NCBI RefSeq assembly: GCF_034190915.1
Contig: NW_026947543.1
Coordinates: 930,001 to 994,000, forward strand
Source: Cavia porcellus
Taxonomy: Eukaryota > Chordata > Mammalia > Rodentia > Caviidae
Direction of reading: 5' to 3'
Length of the DNA: 64,000 nt
Under the pieces are notes generated by a model. That model did no database searches. It had not been told where the DNA came from and saw nothing but the letters and a program-made list of their open reading frames with translations. Each line of letters begins with the position of its first letter. The first letter of the stretch is position 1. Shown here one piece after another: positions 23,447-37,668 of the stretch. The translations under genes were made by a program, and so were the position numbers.

Positions 23447-25888
23447 GGATGAATATTCTTGGCCTGGTATGCCACAGGATTCTCACTGAAGGCTTCACTG
23501 CTCAGAATTTGGGGATGGAAATGCTTGCCAATCTACACATGGATGTACTTTCAATGGGATATGAAATATGCCAGGGCCTGGCAGATGTTCTCTGACATGT
23601 CCTATCCTTCAGCATATGCTTTTCCCTTGTCATGTCTGTCATTTGGCTGAGTCCTGTTCCCTAAACTATTCAGTCAAGACTTGTTGGAATCATTCACCTG
23701 CAGTATAAGAGCTTTCCGTGAAATTTCTCAGCAGAAATCCTCTGCAAGCACATAGCTTTGGATATGAGAGACAGTGGTGGAAGTTGAATTTCAAGGGCAG
23801 ATATTTGAAAACAATGAAACAAGCCCCGAATAAGATCTTTACATGTTTCCCAGATGAATATGTTTGGAAATACTGGGGAAGATGGAGATCAAGACTGAGA
23901 AGAGTGCACACGCATTTCAAGGTACAAAAACCAGGCAAAAACATGGGAAAGCAAGAGAGCTGGTTACTTTGATGTAAAAATCTTTGATGATGAAAGGAAA
24001 ATTATATTCTCATGGTGATTTAATCAGGCTGTAGCAGTGAAGTTCTCATGTTGGTTGTCCTATGTGTGGCCTTCTGCATTGGCCAGTGGATGCAGGACAG
24101 GAGATCTTCAAATAAATCTGGTGGAACACAAAATAGTGAAAAAAATATCAATCTAAATCCTGTGTATTCCTTCCCTTTGAGAACATGTATGGGTAATGTC
24201 CGGAGTTTCAAAAGAGAAAATGTCTATTGGGTCATGGTTTCACCAATGAAATGGTCACTTCACATAACATTTTGAATTTTGCTTTCACAGTTGCTCATGT
24301 ACCGGGCCTGAGTAAAGCAGAATGCAGAGTAAGCCTCATCAATAGTTGTGCATTCCATAAGTGGTTTTAAAACCAGTGAAACCCTTTGGACCTAGTGTTT
24401 GTATTTAATTGGTTGTTTGGTTTTTCAAATTGTTTGTTTTACTATTTTTAACTTTGGGAGTCAGGGAAGCCCTCACTCATAGTGATTTAGACCTCTCCAA
24501 AAGCTCTGAAGTTATTGATGTAACAGCTATTACATGTTATAAGTTTCTCCTATTAAAACTTGAAAGACTAACAGACCCTGCTACTTTTCATCTAAATTCA
24601 GTGTTGCGCTAAATTCAGTGTTGGACTTTATTTACAATTCCTTTGAAATGTGTCCTCCTCTAGTCACTGGTCGTGCTGGAATGTACTTTCTTGTGAAGAC
24701 AGGATTTGAGCAAATTGACACAAGTACAGTTTGCCACTACTCTGGACACCTGATTAAATATCGAGTTGCCTAAATGGTGTGTGTTTTACTTTGATCTCTG
24801 CTCACACTTTGCTCATCCAGTTAGAACCACAGGGCTCCAGGCCATAGCATTCTAGGCCTAAACAAGAAAATTTCCATTCCGTTTTGGGAGTTCATTCGTC
24901 TCTCATAATTACTTTTTCCACAAATGAGTGCTTCAGGACAGGCCCTGTCTAAATGTGGAGAGGCCCATTTTCATTCACTCACTTTCAGACTTTCTAAGAT
25001 TTTCAGTTATTAGAGGTTTGCCCACACTTGCCATTGTCAAGGGACAGTGCACTTCACTTGAAGTTGTGCAGTATTACTTCATGTGTCTCCGTGGAAATTC
25101 CACCAATGGGAAACTCTTGCTGTAGTCATCTCCAAGTGTTTCTGCCTAAGAAAATATAACTAACAAAGGATGTGGTTTCAAGCAGAATGAGGAATGGAGG
25201 GATAATCTTTATTTCAGTGCAGGTTGACCTTTCAAAGAAACAGTAATTCCTATGAAATAGGAGGTAAAATATTTTGTAAAGAGACATGGATATGACATGC
25301 TCAACTTCATGTCACATTTTTTAAAAAGCCAAGGGCATTTGAGAAATTCTTGGCTGCTGAATTGTCCCTTTTTCAAATTTCTCTTAGGTAAGAAACTCCA
25401 GTTTCTTCAAACCATGGTACTGTTCCTTCCATGTAAAAAACCAAAGCAAAAAACAAAATAAATTAAAACAAAACCCATCAAATTACATTTGAGAGCACAC
25501 AATTGCTCAGCAGGCCCACTATTCAAGAAGCTAGAGGTACAGAAGCCTCAGCCTTCAGCCCATGGCCTGAAGTTTTGTCTCTATCATGGCCCCTCAATTC
25601 CCTGGCATGTCCACATTAACTCATGAATCTTTACTCATTTCCTCTTCAAATGTACACGATCCAATATATTTGAACCCTGTTCATCTGGGCTGTAATCGTC
25701 CAAGGAAACACCAGAGGAAGGACAGCCACCCCCTTGCCTGGGGCCTTGGAGCTTATCACAATAGAAATGGAAACCTGAACAAGGGGAGAGAAAACAAAGA
25801 GAGGAATATTCCTGAAGCCTGAAACACAGAAGCTACCTATAGACCAGTAGTGGGATTTCACAAATTATGTAAGAATCTCTGTGCACAT

Positions 25889-26046
25889 GCTTGGCATGGA
25901 TGCTCATGCCTATAATCCCAGGAATCTGGGTGCTGAGGTGGATGGATTCTTGGGAGTTCGAGTCCATCGTGGGCTACGAATTTATCTCAAGGCCTCTTTC
26001 AACAACTACATAAGATGCTGTTTCCAAAAAGAGGACAACAGAAAAC
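25889..26046 (+). mobile_element. B1-like SINE, U7
   Basis: Alpha version, B-box core intact, 7,747 bp after the U5 copy. Confidence 0.68.
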
Positions 26047-27155
26047 TAGACACACTTGGTCTAGGTCCCGGGGTTCACTACATGAGTTGTGGAGTCTAAA
26101 TATTCCATGCCATGAGAAAATACCTGGGATTTTTAGTGAAAGGTGCATTTTCATCCCTTTTCTAAGGGTTTCCCTTTCACCATGTTACATTTGAATTCTG
26201 GGAAAACCTGCTGGTGACAAGCTATCTAGCATTATGTTAGTTAAGGTATTGAGCTATTACCTCATGTTTAGTGTTCAGGGTTATGCTGGAATGGCTGCAG
26301 CCCTCCTTGAAATAGCTATTGCAGACAAGTGAACCCCGAGGAAGCTGGATAGTTGAAGCAGGCACTCCAAATATTCATGCACTGCAAGGATTCACTTTCA
26401 TTTTGGGACTCATCTTCTGGTTGCTGGCTTTTAGTGCTAACTGATACTACCATGGTGGCAGTAATCCAGCAGAGACTGCATGTATGGTTTGCATGTTTGC
26501 TTCTCAAGCCACCAGAAACTTGGCAGAACACAAATCATTGTGGCATTTTCTTTCCTCCCCTGAAACATTTGGCTTTCTAAGTTTGAAAATTGAATAGACT
26601 GGGCTAGTCAGATTTGGACCCCATGTACCACCAACAGAGCTAAAGACAGAGCCAATTACTTCCCTCCACTTGTCAAAATATGTCAAATTTTCTTGGTCAC
26701 CACAAGTTCAAAGAAAATTCTGAGGCAACATAGAGAGGTGAATCAAATACTGCCTGATTGGAATGGCTGTGGTTGTATGAGGTGGAAAGCTGCAGAGTTG
26801 GGCTGAAACTGTTCACAGAAATCCACAGGCTTGTGGTTGCCAGGCAACCACACTTGGTGAGATTGGCTGAACATCACTGTGAGGTGGATTTTAGGCTCTA
26901 GGTTTGAAAATTTAAAAGACTGGGGTAGTCAAGTTTGGAACACTTCGACCACAGACAGACCAAAAGGTCTTTCAATTACTTCCCTCCACTTCTCAAAATA
27001 TGTCAAATTTTCTTGATCACTATAACTGTAAAAAAAATTCTGAGGCAACATAGAGAGGCTAATCAAATACTGCATGATTGGAATGGCTGTGGTTGTATGA
27101 GGTGGAAAGCTGCAGAGTTGGGCTGAAACAATTCACAGAAAGCCACAAGCTTGTG

Positions 27156-27318
27156 GTTGCCAGGCAACCACACTGGGCTGTGATTGGCTGAGCACCATTG
27201 TGAGCTGGACTTTAGGCTCTAGGATACAAGTGTGCAGTAGGAGACCTGAGTCACAATGCTGGGCGTTGACATGGAGACCTCAGTGTCACAGAGGACCTTG
27301 TAGGGCAAGATTTAAATA
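27156..27318 (+). promoter_or_regulatory. Candidate promoter of U8 (second X-box lost)
   Basis: X-box at 27156-27168 and TTTAAATA at 27311-27318. GTTGACATGG replaces the second X-box-like site; the other motifs are intact. Confidence 0.42.
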
Positions 27319-29763
27319 GGATGAATATTCATGGCCTGGTATGCCAAAGGATTCTCACTGAAGGCTTCACTGCTCAGAATTTGGGGATGGAAATGCTTGC
27401 CAATCTACACATGGATGTACTTTCAATGGGATATGAAATATGCCAGGGCCTGACAGATGTTCTCTGACATGTCCTATCCTTGAGCATATGCTTTTCCCTT
27501 GTCATGTCTGTCATTTGGCTGAGTCCTGTTCCCTAAGCTATTCAGTCAAGACTTGCTGGAATCATTCACCTGCAGTATAAGAGCTTTCTGTGAAATTTCT
27601 CAGCAGAAATATTCTGCAAGCACATAGCTTTGGATATGAGAGACAGTGGTGGAAGTTGAATTTCAAGGGCAGATATTTGAAAACAATGAAACAAGCCCCG
27701 AATAAGATCTTTACATGTTTCCCAGATGAATGTGTTTGGAAATACGGGGGAAGATCGAGATCAAGACTGAGAAGAGTAAACACCCATTTCAAGGTACAAA
27801 AACCAGGGAAAAACATGGGAAAGAAAGAGAGCTGGTTAATTTGATGTAAAAATTTTTGATGATGAAAGGAAAATTATATTCTCATAGTGATTTAATCAGG
27901 CTGTAGCAGTGAAGTTCTCTTGTTGGTTGTCCTATGTGTGGCCTTCTGCATTGGGCAGTGGATGCAGGACAGGAGATCTTCAAATAAATCTGGTTGAACA
28001 CAAAATAGTGAAAAAAATATCAATCTAAATCCTGTGTATTCCTTCCCTTTGAGAACATGTATGGATAATGTCCGGAGTTTCAAAAGAGAAAATGTCAATT
28101 GGGTCATGGTTTCACCAATGAAATGGTCACTTCACATAACATTTTGAATTTTGCTTTCACAGTTGCTCATGTACTGGGCCTGAGTAAAGCAGAATGCAGA
28201 GTAAGCCTCATCAATAGCTGTGCATTCCATAAGTGGTTTTAAAAACAGTGAAACCCTTTGGACCTAGTTTTTGTATTTAATTGGTTGATTGGTTTTTTAA
28301 ATTGTTTGTTTTACTATTTTTAACTTTGGGAGTCAGGGAAGCCCTCACTCATAGTGATTTAGACCTCTCCAAAAGCTCTGAAGTTATTGATGTAACAGCT
28401 ATTACATGTTATAAGTTTCTCCTATTAAAACTTGAAAGACTAACAGACTCTGCTACTTTTCATCTAAATTCAGTGTTGTGCTAAATTCAGTGTTGGACTT
28501 TTTTTTACAAGTCCTTTGAAATGTGTCCTCCTCGAGTCACTGGTCGTGCTGGAATGTACTTTCTTGTGAAGACAGGATTTGAGCAAATTGACACAAGTAC
28601 CAGTGTGCCACTACTCTGGACACCTGGTTAAATATCGAGTTGCCTAAATGGTGTGTGTTTTACTTTGATCTATGCTCACACTTTGCTCATCCAGTTAGAA
28701 CCACAGGGCTCCAGGCCATAGCGTTCTAGGCCTAAACAAGAAAATTTCCATTCCGTTTTGGGAGTTCATTCGGCTCTCATAATTACTTTTTCCACAAATG
28801 TGTGCTTCAGGAGAGGCCCTCTCTAAATGTGGAGAGGCCCATTTTCATTCTCTCACTTTCAGACTTTCTAAGATTTTCAGTTACTAGAGGTTTGCCCAGA
28901 CTTGCCATTGTCAAGGGACAGTGCACTTCACTTGAAGTTGTGCAGTATTACTTCATGTGTCTCCCTGGAAATTCCACCAATGGGAAACTCTTGTTGTAGT
29001 CATCTCCAAGTGTTTCTGCCTAAGAAAATATAACTAACAAAGGATGTGGTTTCAAGCAGAATGAGGAATGGAGGGATAATCTTTATTTCAGTGCAGGTTG
29101 ACCTTTCAGAGAAACAGTAATTCCTATGAAATAGGAGGTAAAATCTTTTGTAAAGAGACATGGATATGACATGCTCAACTTTATGTCACATTTTTTAAAA
29201 AGCCAAGGGCATTTGAGAAATTCTTGGCTGTTGAATTGTCCCTTTTTTCAAATTTCTCTTAGGGAAGACACTCCAGTTTCTTCAAACCATGGTACTGTTC
29301 CTTCCATGTAAAAAACCAAAGCAAAAATCAAAATAAATTAAAACAAAACCCATCAAATTACATTTGAGAGCACAAAATTGCTCAGCCTACCCACTATTCA
29401 ACAAGATAGAGGGACAGAAGCCTCAGCCTTCAGCCCATGGCCTGAAGTTTTGTCTCTATCATGGCCCCTCAGTTCCCTGGCATGTCCACATTAACTCATG
29501 AATCTTTACTCATTTCCTCTTCAAATGCACAGGATCCAATATATTTGAACCCTGTTCACCTGGGCTGTAATCATCCAAGGACACACCAGAGGAAGGGCAG
29601 CCACCCCCTTGTCTGGGGCCTTGGAGCTTATCACAACAGAAATGGAAACCTGAACAAGGGGAGCCAAAACAAAGAGAGGAATATTCCTAAAGTCTGAAAC
29701 ACAGAAGCTACCTATAGACCAGTAGTGGGATTTCACAAATTATGTAAGAATCTCTGTGCACAT

Positions 29764-29921
29764 GCTTGGCATGGTCGCTCATGCCTATAATCCCAGCAAT
29801 CTGGGGGATGAGGTGGATGGATCCTTGGGAGTTCCTGTCCATCGTGGGCTATGAAATTATCTCAAGGCCTCTTTCAACAACTACATAAGATGCTGTTTCC
29901 AAAAAGAGGACAACAGAAAAC
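29764..29921 (+). mobile_element. B1-like SINE, U8
   Basis: Beta version; a private GGGGGATGAGG replaces GGGGGCTGAGG. Confidence 0.66.
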
Positions 29922-31031
29922 TAGACACACTTGGTCTAGGTCCCGGGGTTCACTACATGAGTTGTGGAGTCTAAATATTCCATGCCATGAGAAAATACCT
30001 GGGATTTTTAGTGAAAGGGGCATTTGCATCCCTTTTCTAAGGGTTTCCCTTTCACCATGTTACATTTGAATTCTGGGAAAACCTGCTGGTGACAAGCTAT
30101 CTAGCATTATGTTGGTTTAGGTATTGAGCTAGTACCTCATGTTTAGTGTTCAGGGTTATGCTGGAATGGCTGCAGACCTCCTTGAAATAGCTATTGCAGA
30201 CAAGTGAACCCCGAGGAAGCTGGATAGTTGAAGCAGGCACTCCAAATATTCATGCACTGCAAGGATTCACTTTCATTTTGGGACTCATCTTCTGGTTGCT
30301 GGCTTTTAGTGCTAACTGATACTACCATGGTGGCAGTAATCCAGCAGAGACTGCATGTATGGTTTGCAGGTTTGCTTCCCAAGCCACCAGAAACTTGGCA
30401 GAACCCAAATCATTGTGGCATTTTCTTTACTCCCCTGAAACATTTGGCTTTCTAAGTTTGAAAATTGAATAGACTGGGCTAGTCAGGTTTGGACCCCATG
30501 TACCACCAACTGAGCTAAAGACAGAGCCAATTACTTCCCTCCACTTGTCAAAATATGCCAAATTTGCTTGGTCACCACAACTTCAAAGAAAATTCTGAGG
30601 CAACTTAGAGTGGTGAATCAAATACTGCCTGATTGGAATGGCTGTGGTTGTATGAGGTGGAAAGCTGCAGAGTTGGGTTGAAACTGTTCACAGAAATCCA
30701 CAGGCATGTGGTTACCAGGCAACCACACTGGGCTGAGATTGGCTGAACATCACTGTGAGGTGGATTTTAGGCTCTAGGTTTGAAAATTTAAAAGACTGGG
30801 GTAGTCAAGTTTGGAACACATCGACCACAGACAGACCAAAAGGTCTTTCAATTACTTCCCTCCACTTCTCAAAATATGTCAAATTTTCTTGATCACTACA
30901 AGTGTAAAAAAATTTCTGAGGCAACATAGAGAGGCTAATCAAATACTGCATGATTGGAATGGCTGTGGTTGTATGAGGTGGAAAGCTGCAGAGTTGGGCT
31001 GAAATAGTTCACAGAAAGCCACAAGCTTGTG

Positions 31032-31193
31032 GTTGCCAGGCAACCACACTGGGCTGTGATTGGCTGAGCACCATTGTGAGCTGGACTTTAGGCTCTAGGA
31101 TACAAGTGTGCAGTAGGAGACCTGAGTCACAATGCTGGGCGTTGCCATGGAGACCTCAGTGGCACAGAGGACTTGTAGGGCAAGATTTAAATA
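31032..31193 (+). promoter_or_regulatory. Candidate promoter of U9
   Basis: X-box at 31032-31044 and TTTAAATA at 31186-31193; all intermediate motifs are intact and spaced as in U5 and U7. Confidence 0.45.
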
Positions 31194-33635
31194 GGATGAA
31201 TATTCTTGGCCTGGTATGCCACAGGATTCTCACTGAAGGCTTCACTGCTCAGAATTTGGGGATGGAAATGCTTGCCAATCTACACATGGATGTACTTTCA
31301 ATGGGATATGAAATATGCCAGGGCCTGGCAGATGTTCTCTGACATGTCCTATCCTTCAGCATATGCTTTTCCCTTGTCATGTCTGTCATTTGGCTGAGTC
31401 CTGTTCCCTAAACTATTCAGTCAAGACTTGTTGGAATCATTCACCTGCAGTATAAGAGCTTTCCGTGAAATTTCTCAGCAGAAATCCTCTGCAAGCACAT
31501 AGCTTTGGATATGAGAGACAGTGGTGGAAGTTGAATTTCAAGGGCAGATATTTGAAAACAATGAAACAAGCCCCGAATAAGATCTTTACATGTTTCCCAG
31601 ATGAATATGTTTGGAAATACTGGGGAAGATGGAGATCAAGACTGAGAAGAGTGCACACGCATTTCAAGGTACAAAAACCAGGCAAAAACATGGGAAAGCA
31701 AGAGAGCTGGTTACTTTGATGTAAAAATCTTTGATGATGAAAGGAAAATTATATTCTCATGGTGATTTAATCAGGCTGTAGCAGTGAAGTTCTCATGTTG
31801 GTTGTCCTATGTGTGGCCTTCTGCATTGGCCAGTGGATGCAGGACAGGAGATCTTCAAATAAATCTGGTGGAACACAAAATAGTGAAAAAAATATCAATC
31901 TAAATCCTGTGTATTCCTTCCCTTTGAGAACATGTATGGGTAATGTCCGGAGTTTCAAAAGAGAAAATGTCTATTGGGTCATGGTTTCACCAATGAAATG
32001 GTCACTTCACATAACATTTTGAATTTTGCTTTCACAGTTGCTCATGTACCCGGCTTGAGTAAAGCAGAATGCAGAGTAAGCCTCATCAATAGTTGTGCAT
32101 TCCATAAGTGGTTTTAAAACCAGTGAAACCCTTTGGACCTAGTGTTTGTATTTAATTGGTTGATTGGTTTTTCAAATTGTTTGTTTTACTATTTTTAACT
32201 TTGGGAGTCAGGGAAGCCCTCACTCATAGTGATTTAGACCTCTCCAAAAGCTCTGAAGTTATTGATGTAACAGCTATTACATGTTATAAGTTTCTCCTAT
32301 TAAAACTTGAAAGACTAACAGACCCTGCTACTTTTCATCTAAATTCAGTGTTGCGCTAAATTCAGTGTTGGACTTTATTTACAATTCCTTTGAAATGTGT
32401 CCTCCTCTAGTCACTGGTCGTGCTGGAATGTACTTTCTTGTGAAGACAGGATTTGAGCAAATTGACACAAGTACAGTTTGCCACTACTCTGGACACCTGA
32501 TTAAATATCGAGTTGCCTAAATGGTGTGTGTTTTACTTTGATCTCTGCTCACACTTTGCTCATCCAGTTAGAACCACAGGGCTCCAGGCCATAGCATTCT
32601 AGGCCTAAACAAGAAAATTTCCATTCCGTTTTGGGAGTTCATTCGTCTCTCATAATTACTTTTTCCACAAATGAGTGCTTCAGGACAGGCCCTGTCTAAA
32701 TGTGGAGAGGCCCATTTTCATTCACTCACTTTCAGACTTTCTAAGATTTTCAGTTATTAGAGGTTTGCCCACACTTGCCATTGTCAAGGGACAGTGCACT
32801 TCACTTGAAGTTGTGCAGTATTACTTCATGTGTCTCCGTGGAAATTCCACCAATGGGAAACTCTTGCTGTAGTCATCTCCAAGTGTTTCTGCCTAAGAAA
32901 ATATAACTAACAAAGGATGTGGTTTCAAGCAGAATGAGGAATGGAGGGATAATCTTTATTTCAGTGCAGGTTGACCTTTCAAAGAAACAGTAATTCCTAT
33001 GAAATAGGAGGTAAAATATTTTGTAAAGAGACATGGATATGACATGCTCAACTTCATGTCACATTTTTTAAAAAGCCAAGGGCATTTGAGAAATTCTTGG
33101 CTGCTGAATTGTCCCTTTTTCAAATTTCTCTTAGGTAAGAAACTCCAGTTTCTTCAAACCATGGTACTGTTCCTTCCATGTAAAAAACCAAAGCAAAAAA
33201 CAAAATAAATTAAAACAAAACCCATCAAATTACATTTGAGAGCACACAATTGCTCAGCAGGCCCACTATTCAAGAAGCTAGAGGTACAGAAGCCTCAGCC
33301 TTCAGCCCATGGCCTGAAGTTTTGTCTCTATCATGGCCCCTCAATTCCCTGGCATGTCCACATTAACTCATGAATCTTTACTCATTTCCTCTTCAAATGT
33401 ACACGATCCAATATATTTGAACCCTGTTCATCTGGGCTGTAATCGTCCAAGGAAACACCAGAGGAAGGACAGCCACCCCCTTGCCTGGGGCCTTGGAGCT
33501 TATCACAATAGAAATGGAAACCTGAACAAGGGGAGAGAAAACAAAGAGAGGAATATTCCTGAAGCCTGAAACACAGAAGCTACCTATAGACCAGTAGTGG
33601 GATTTCACAAATTATGTAAGAATCTCTGTGCACAT

Positions 33636-33793
33636 GCTTGGCATGGATGCTCATGCCTATAATCCCAGGAATCTGGGTGCTGAGGTGGATGGATTCTTGG
33701 GAGTTCGAGTCCATCGTGGGCTACGAATTTATCCCAAGGCCTCTTTCAACAACTACATAAGATGCTGTTTCCAAAAAGAGGACAACAGAAAAC
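33636..33793 (+). mobile_element. B1-like SINE, U9
   Basis: Alpha version, B-box core intact; private ATCCCAAGG. Confidence 0.68.
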
Positions 33794-34902
33794 TAGACAC
33801 ACTTGGTCTAGGTCCCGGGGTTCACTACATGAGTTGTGGAGTCTAAATATTCCATGCCATGAGAAAATACCTGGGATTTTTAGTGAAAGGTGCATTTTCA
33901 TCCCTTTTCTAAGGGTTTCCCTTTCACCATGTTACATTTGAATTCTGGGAAAACCTGCTGGTGACAAGCTATCTAGCATTATGTTAGTTAAGGTATTGAG
34001 CTATTACCTCATGTTTAGTGTTCAGGGTTATGCTGGAATGGCTGCAGACCTCCTTGAAATAGCTATTGCAGACAAGTGAACCCCGAGGAAGCTGGATAGT
34101 TGAAGCAGGCACTCCAAATATTCATGCACTGCAAGGATTCACTTTCATTTTGGGACTCATCTTCTGGTTGCTGGCTTTTAGTGCTAACTGATACTACCAT
34201 GGTGGCAGTAATCCAGCAGAGACTGCATGTATGGTTTGCATGTTTGCTTCTCAAGCCACCAGAAACTTGGCAGAACACAAATCATTGTGGCATTTTCTTT
34301 CCTCCCCTGAAACATTTGGCTTTCTAAGTTTGAAAATTGAATAGACTGGGCTAGTCAGATTTGGACCCCATGTACCACCAACAGAGCTAAAGACAGAGCC
34401 AATTACTTCCCTCCACTTGTCAAAATATGTCAAATTTTCTTGGTCACCACAAGTTCAAAGAAAATTCTGAGGCAACATAGAGAGGTGAATCAAATACTGC
34501 CTGATTGGAATGGCTGTGGTTGTATGAGGTGGAAAGCTGCAGAGTTGGGCTGAAACTGTTCACAGAAATCCACAGGCTTGTGGTTGCCAGGCAACCACAC
34601 TTGGTGAGATTGGCTGAACATCACTGTGAGGTGGATTTTAGGCTCTAGGTTTGAAAATTTAAAAGACTGGGGTAGTCAAGTTTGGAACACTTCGACCACA
34701 GACAGACCAAAAGGTCTTTCAATTACTTCCCTCCACTTCTCAAAATATGTCAAATTTTCTTGATCACTATAACTGTAAAAAAAATTCTGAGGCAACATAG
34801 AGAGGCTAATCAAATACTGCATGATTGGAATGGCTGTGGTTGTATGAGGTGGAAAGCTGCAGAGTTGGGCTGAAACAATTCACAGAAAGCCACAAGCTTG
34901 TG

Positions 34903-35065
34903 GTTGCCAGGCAACCACACTGGGCTGTGATTGGCTGAGCACCATTGTGAGCTGGACTTTAGGCTCTAGGATACAAGTGTGCAGTAGGAGACCTGAGTCA
35001 CAATGCTGGGCGTTGACATGGAGACCTCAGTGTCACAGAGGACCTTGTAGGGCAAGATTTAAATA
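34903..35065 (+). promoter_or_regulatory. Candidate promoter of U10 (second X-box lost)
   Basis: X-box at 34903-34915 and TTTAAATA at 35058-35065; GTTGACATGG in place of the second X-box-like site, as in U6 and U8. Confidence 0.42.
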
Positions 35066-37510
35066 GGATGAATATTCATGGCCTGGTATGCCAAAGGATT
35101 CTCACTGAAGGCTTCACTGCTCAGAATTTGGGGATGGAAATGCTTGCCAATCTACACATGGATGTACTTTCAATGGGATATGAAATATGCCAGGGCCTGA
35201 CAGATGTTCTCTGACATGTCCTATCCTTGAGCATATGCTTTTCCCTTGTCATGTCTGTCATTTGGCTGAGTCCTGTTCCCTAAGCTATTCAGTCAAGACT
35301 TGCTGGAATCATTCACCTGCAGTATAAGAGCTTTCTGTGAAATTTCTCAGCAGAAATATTCTGCAAGCACATAGCTTTGGATATGAGAGACAGTGGTGGA
35401 AGTTGAATTTCAAGGGCAGATATTTGAAAACAATGAAACAAGCCCCGAATAAGATCTTTACATGTTTCCCAGATGAATGTGTTTGGAAATACGGGGGAAG
35501 ATCGAGATCAAGACTGAGAAGAGTAAACACCCATTTCAAGGTACAAAAACCAGGGAAAAACATGGGAAAGAAAGAGAGCTGGTTAATTTGATGTAAAAAT
35601 TTTTGATGATGAAAGGAAAATTATATTCTCATAGTGATTTAATCAGGCTGTAGCAGTGAAGTTCTCTTGTTGGTTGTCCTATGTGTGGCCTTCTGCATTG
35701 GGCAGTGGATGCAGGACAGGAGATCTTCAAATAAATCTGGTTGAACACAAAATAGTGAAAAAAATATCAATCTAAATCCTGTGTATTCCTTCCCTTTGAG
35801 AACATGTATGCATAATGTCCGGAGTTTCAAAAGAGAAAATGTCAATTGGGTCATGGTTTCACCAATGAAATGGTCACTTCACATAACATTTTGAATTTTG
35901 CTTTCACAGTTGCTCATGTACTGGGCCTGAGTAAAGCAGAATGCAGAGTAAGCCTCATCAATAGCTGTGCATTCCATAAGTGGTTTTAAAAACAGTGAAA
36001 CCCTTTGGACCTAGTTTTTGTATTTAATTGGTTGATTGGTTTTTTAAATTGTTTGTTTTACTATTTTTAACTTTGGGAGTCAGGGAAGCCCTCACTCATA
36101 GTGATTTAGACCTCTCCAAAAGCTCTGAAGTTATTGATGTAACAGCTATTACATGTTATAAGTTTCTCCTATTAAAACTTGAAAGACTAACAGACTCTGC
36201 TACTTTTCATCTAAATTCAGTGTTGTGCTAAATTCAGTGTTGGACTTTTTTTTACAAGTCCTTTGAAATGTGTCCTCCTCGAGTCACTGGTCGTGCTGGA
36301 ATGTACTTTCTTGTGAAGACAGGATTTGAGCAAATTGACACAAGTACCAGTGTGCCACTACTCTGGACACCTGGTTAAATATCGAGTTGCCTAAATGGTG
36401 TGTGTTTTACTTTGATCTATGCTCACACTTTGCTCATCCAGTTAGAACCACAGGGCTCCAGGCCATAGCGTTCTAGGCCTAAACAAGAAAATTTCCATTC
36501 CGTTTTGGGAGTTCATTCGGCTCTCATAATTACTTTTTCCACAAATGTGTGCTTCAGGAGAGGCCCTCTCTAAATGTGGAGAGGCCCATTTTCATTCTCT
36601 CACTTTCAGACTTTCTAAGATTTTCAGTTACTAGAGGTTTGCCCAGACTTGCCATTGTCAAGGGACAGTGCACTTCACTTGAAGTTGTGCAGTATTACTT
36701 CATGTGTCTCCCTGGAAATTCCACCAATGGGAAACTCTTGTTGTAGTCATCTCCAAGTGTTTCTGCCTAAGAAAATATAACTAACAAAGGATGTGGTTTC
36801 AAGCAGAATGAGGAATGGAGGGATAATCTTTATTTCAGTGCAGGTTGACCTTTCAGAGAAACAGTAATTCCTATGAAATAGGAGGTAAAATCTTTTGTAA
36901 AGAGACATGGATATGACATGCTCAACTTTATGTCACATTTTTTAAAAAGCCAAGGGCATTTGAGAAATTCTTGGCTGTTGAATTGTCCCTTTTTTCAAAT
37001 TTCTCTTAGGGAAGACACTCCAGTTTCTTCAAACCATGGTACTGTTCCTTCCATGTAAAAAACCAAAGCAAAAATCAAAATAAATTAAAACAAAACCCAT
37101 CAAATTACATTTGAGAGCACAAAATTGCTCAGCCTACCCACTATTCAACAAGATAGAGGGACAGAAGCCTCAGCCTTCAGCCCATGGCCTGAAGTTTTGT
37201 CTCTATCATGGCCCCTCAGTTCCCTGGCATGTCCACATTAACTCATGAAACTTTACTCATTTCCTCTTCAAATGCACAGGATCCAATATATTTGAACCCT
37301 GTTCACCTGGGCTGTAATCATCCAAGGACACACCAGAGGAAGGGCAGCCACCCCCTTGTCTGGGGCCTTGGAGCTTATCACAACAGAAATGGAAACCTGA
37401 ACAAGGGGAGCCAAAACAAAGAGAGGAATATTCCTAAAGTCTGAAACACAGAAGCTACCTATAGACCAGTAGTGGGATTTCACAAATTATGTAAGTATCT
37501 CTGTGCACAT

Positions 37511-37668
37511 GCTTGGCATGGTCGCTCATGCCTATAATCCCAGCAATCTGGGGGCTGAGGTGGATGGATCCTTGGGAGTTCCTGTCCATCGTGGGCTATG
37601 AAATTATCTCAAGGCCTCTTTCAACAACTACATAAGATGCTGTTTCCAAAAAGAGGACAACAGAAAAC
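37511..37668 (+). mobile_element. B1-like SINE, U10
   Basis: Beta version, B-box core broken. Confidence 0.66.

Larger units (their letters stand above)
22710..26581 (+). repeat. Unit U7 (3872 bp, alpha subtype)
   Basis: Copy A is 22710-23031 and copy B is 23032-23352. It lies exactly 7,747 bp after U5 and differs from it at scattered single bases. It has GTACCGGGCC near 24299 where U5 and U9 have GTACCCGGCT, and a private T in GGTTGTTTGG near 24412. Confidence 0.97.
26582..30456 (+). repeat. Unit U8 (3875 bp, beta subtype)
   Basis: Copy A is 26582-26902 and copy B is 26903-27223. It lies exactly 7,747 bp after U6. It shares AACAGAAATGG near 29635 and GGCTATGAAATT near 29847 with U10, where U6 has AATAGAAATGG and GGTTACAGATT. 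It is the second half of the second dimer. Confidence 0.97.
30457..34328 (+). repeat. Unit U9 (3872 bp, alpha subtype)
   Basis: Copy A is 30457-30778 and copy B is 30779-31099. It lies exactly 7,747 bp after U7. It shares GTACCCGGCTTGAG near 32046 with U5 rather than U7, so single sites do not follow a simple ladder of duplications and some exchange between copies is likely. It has a private ATCCCAAGG near 33731. Confidence 0.97.
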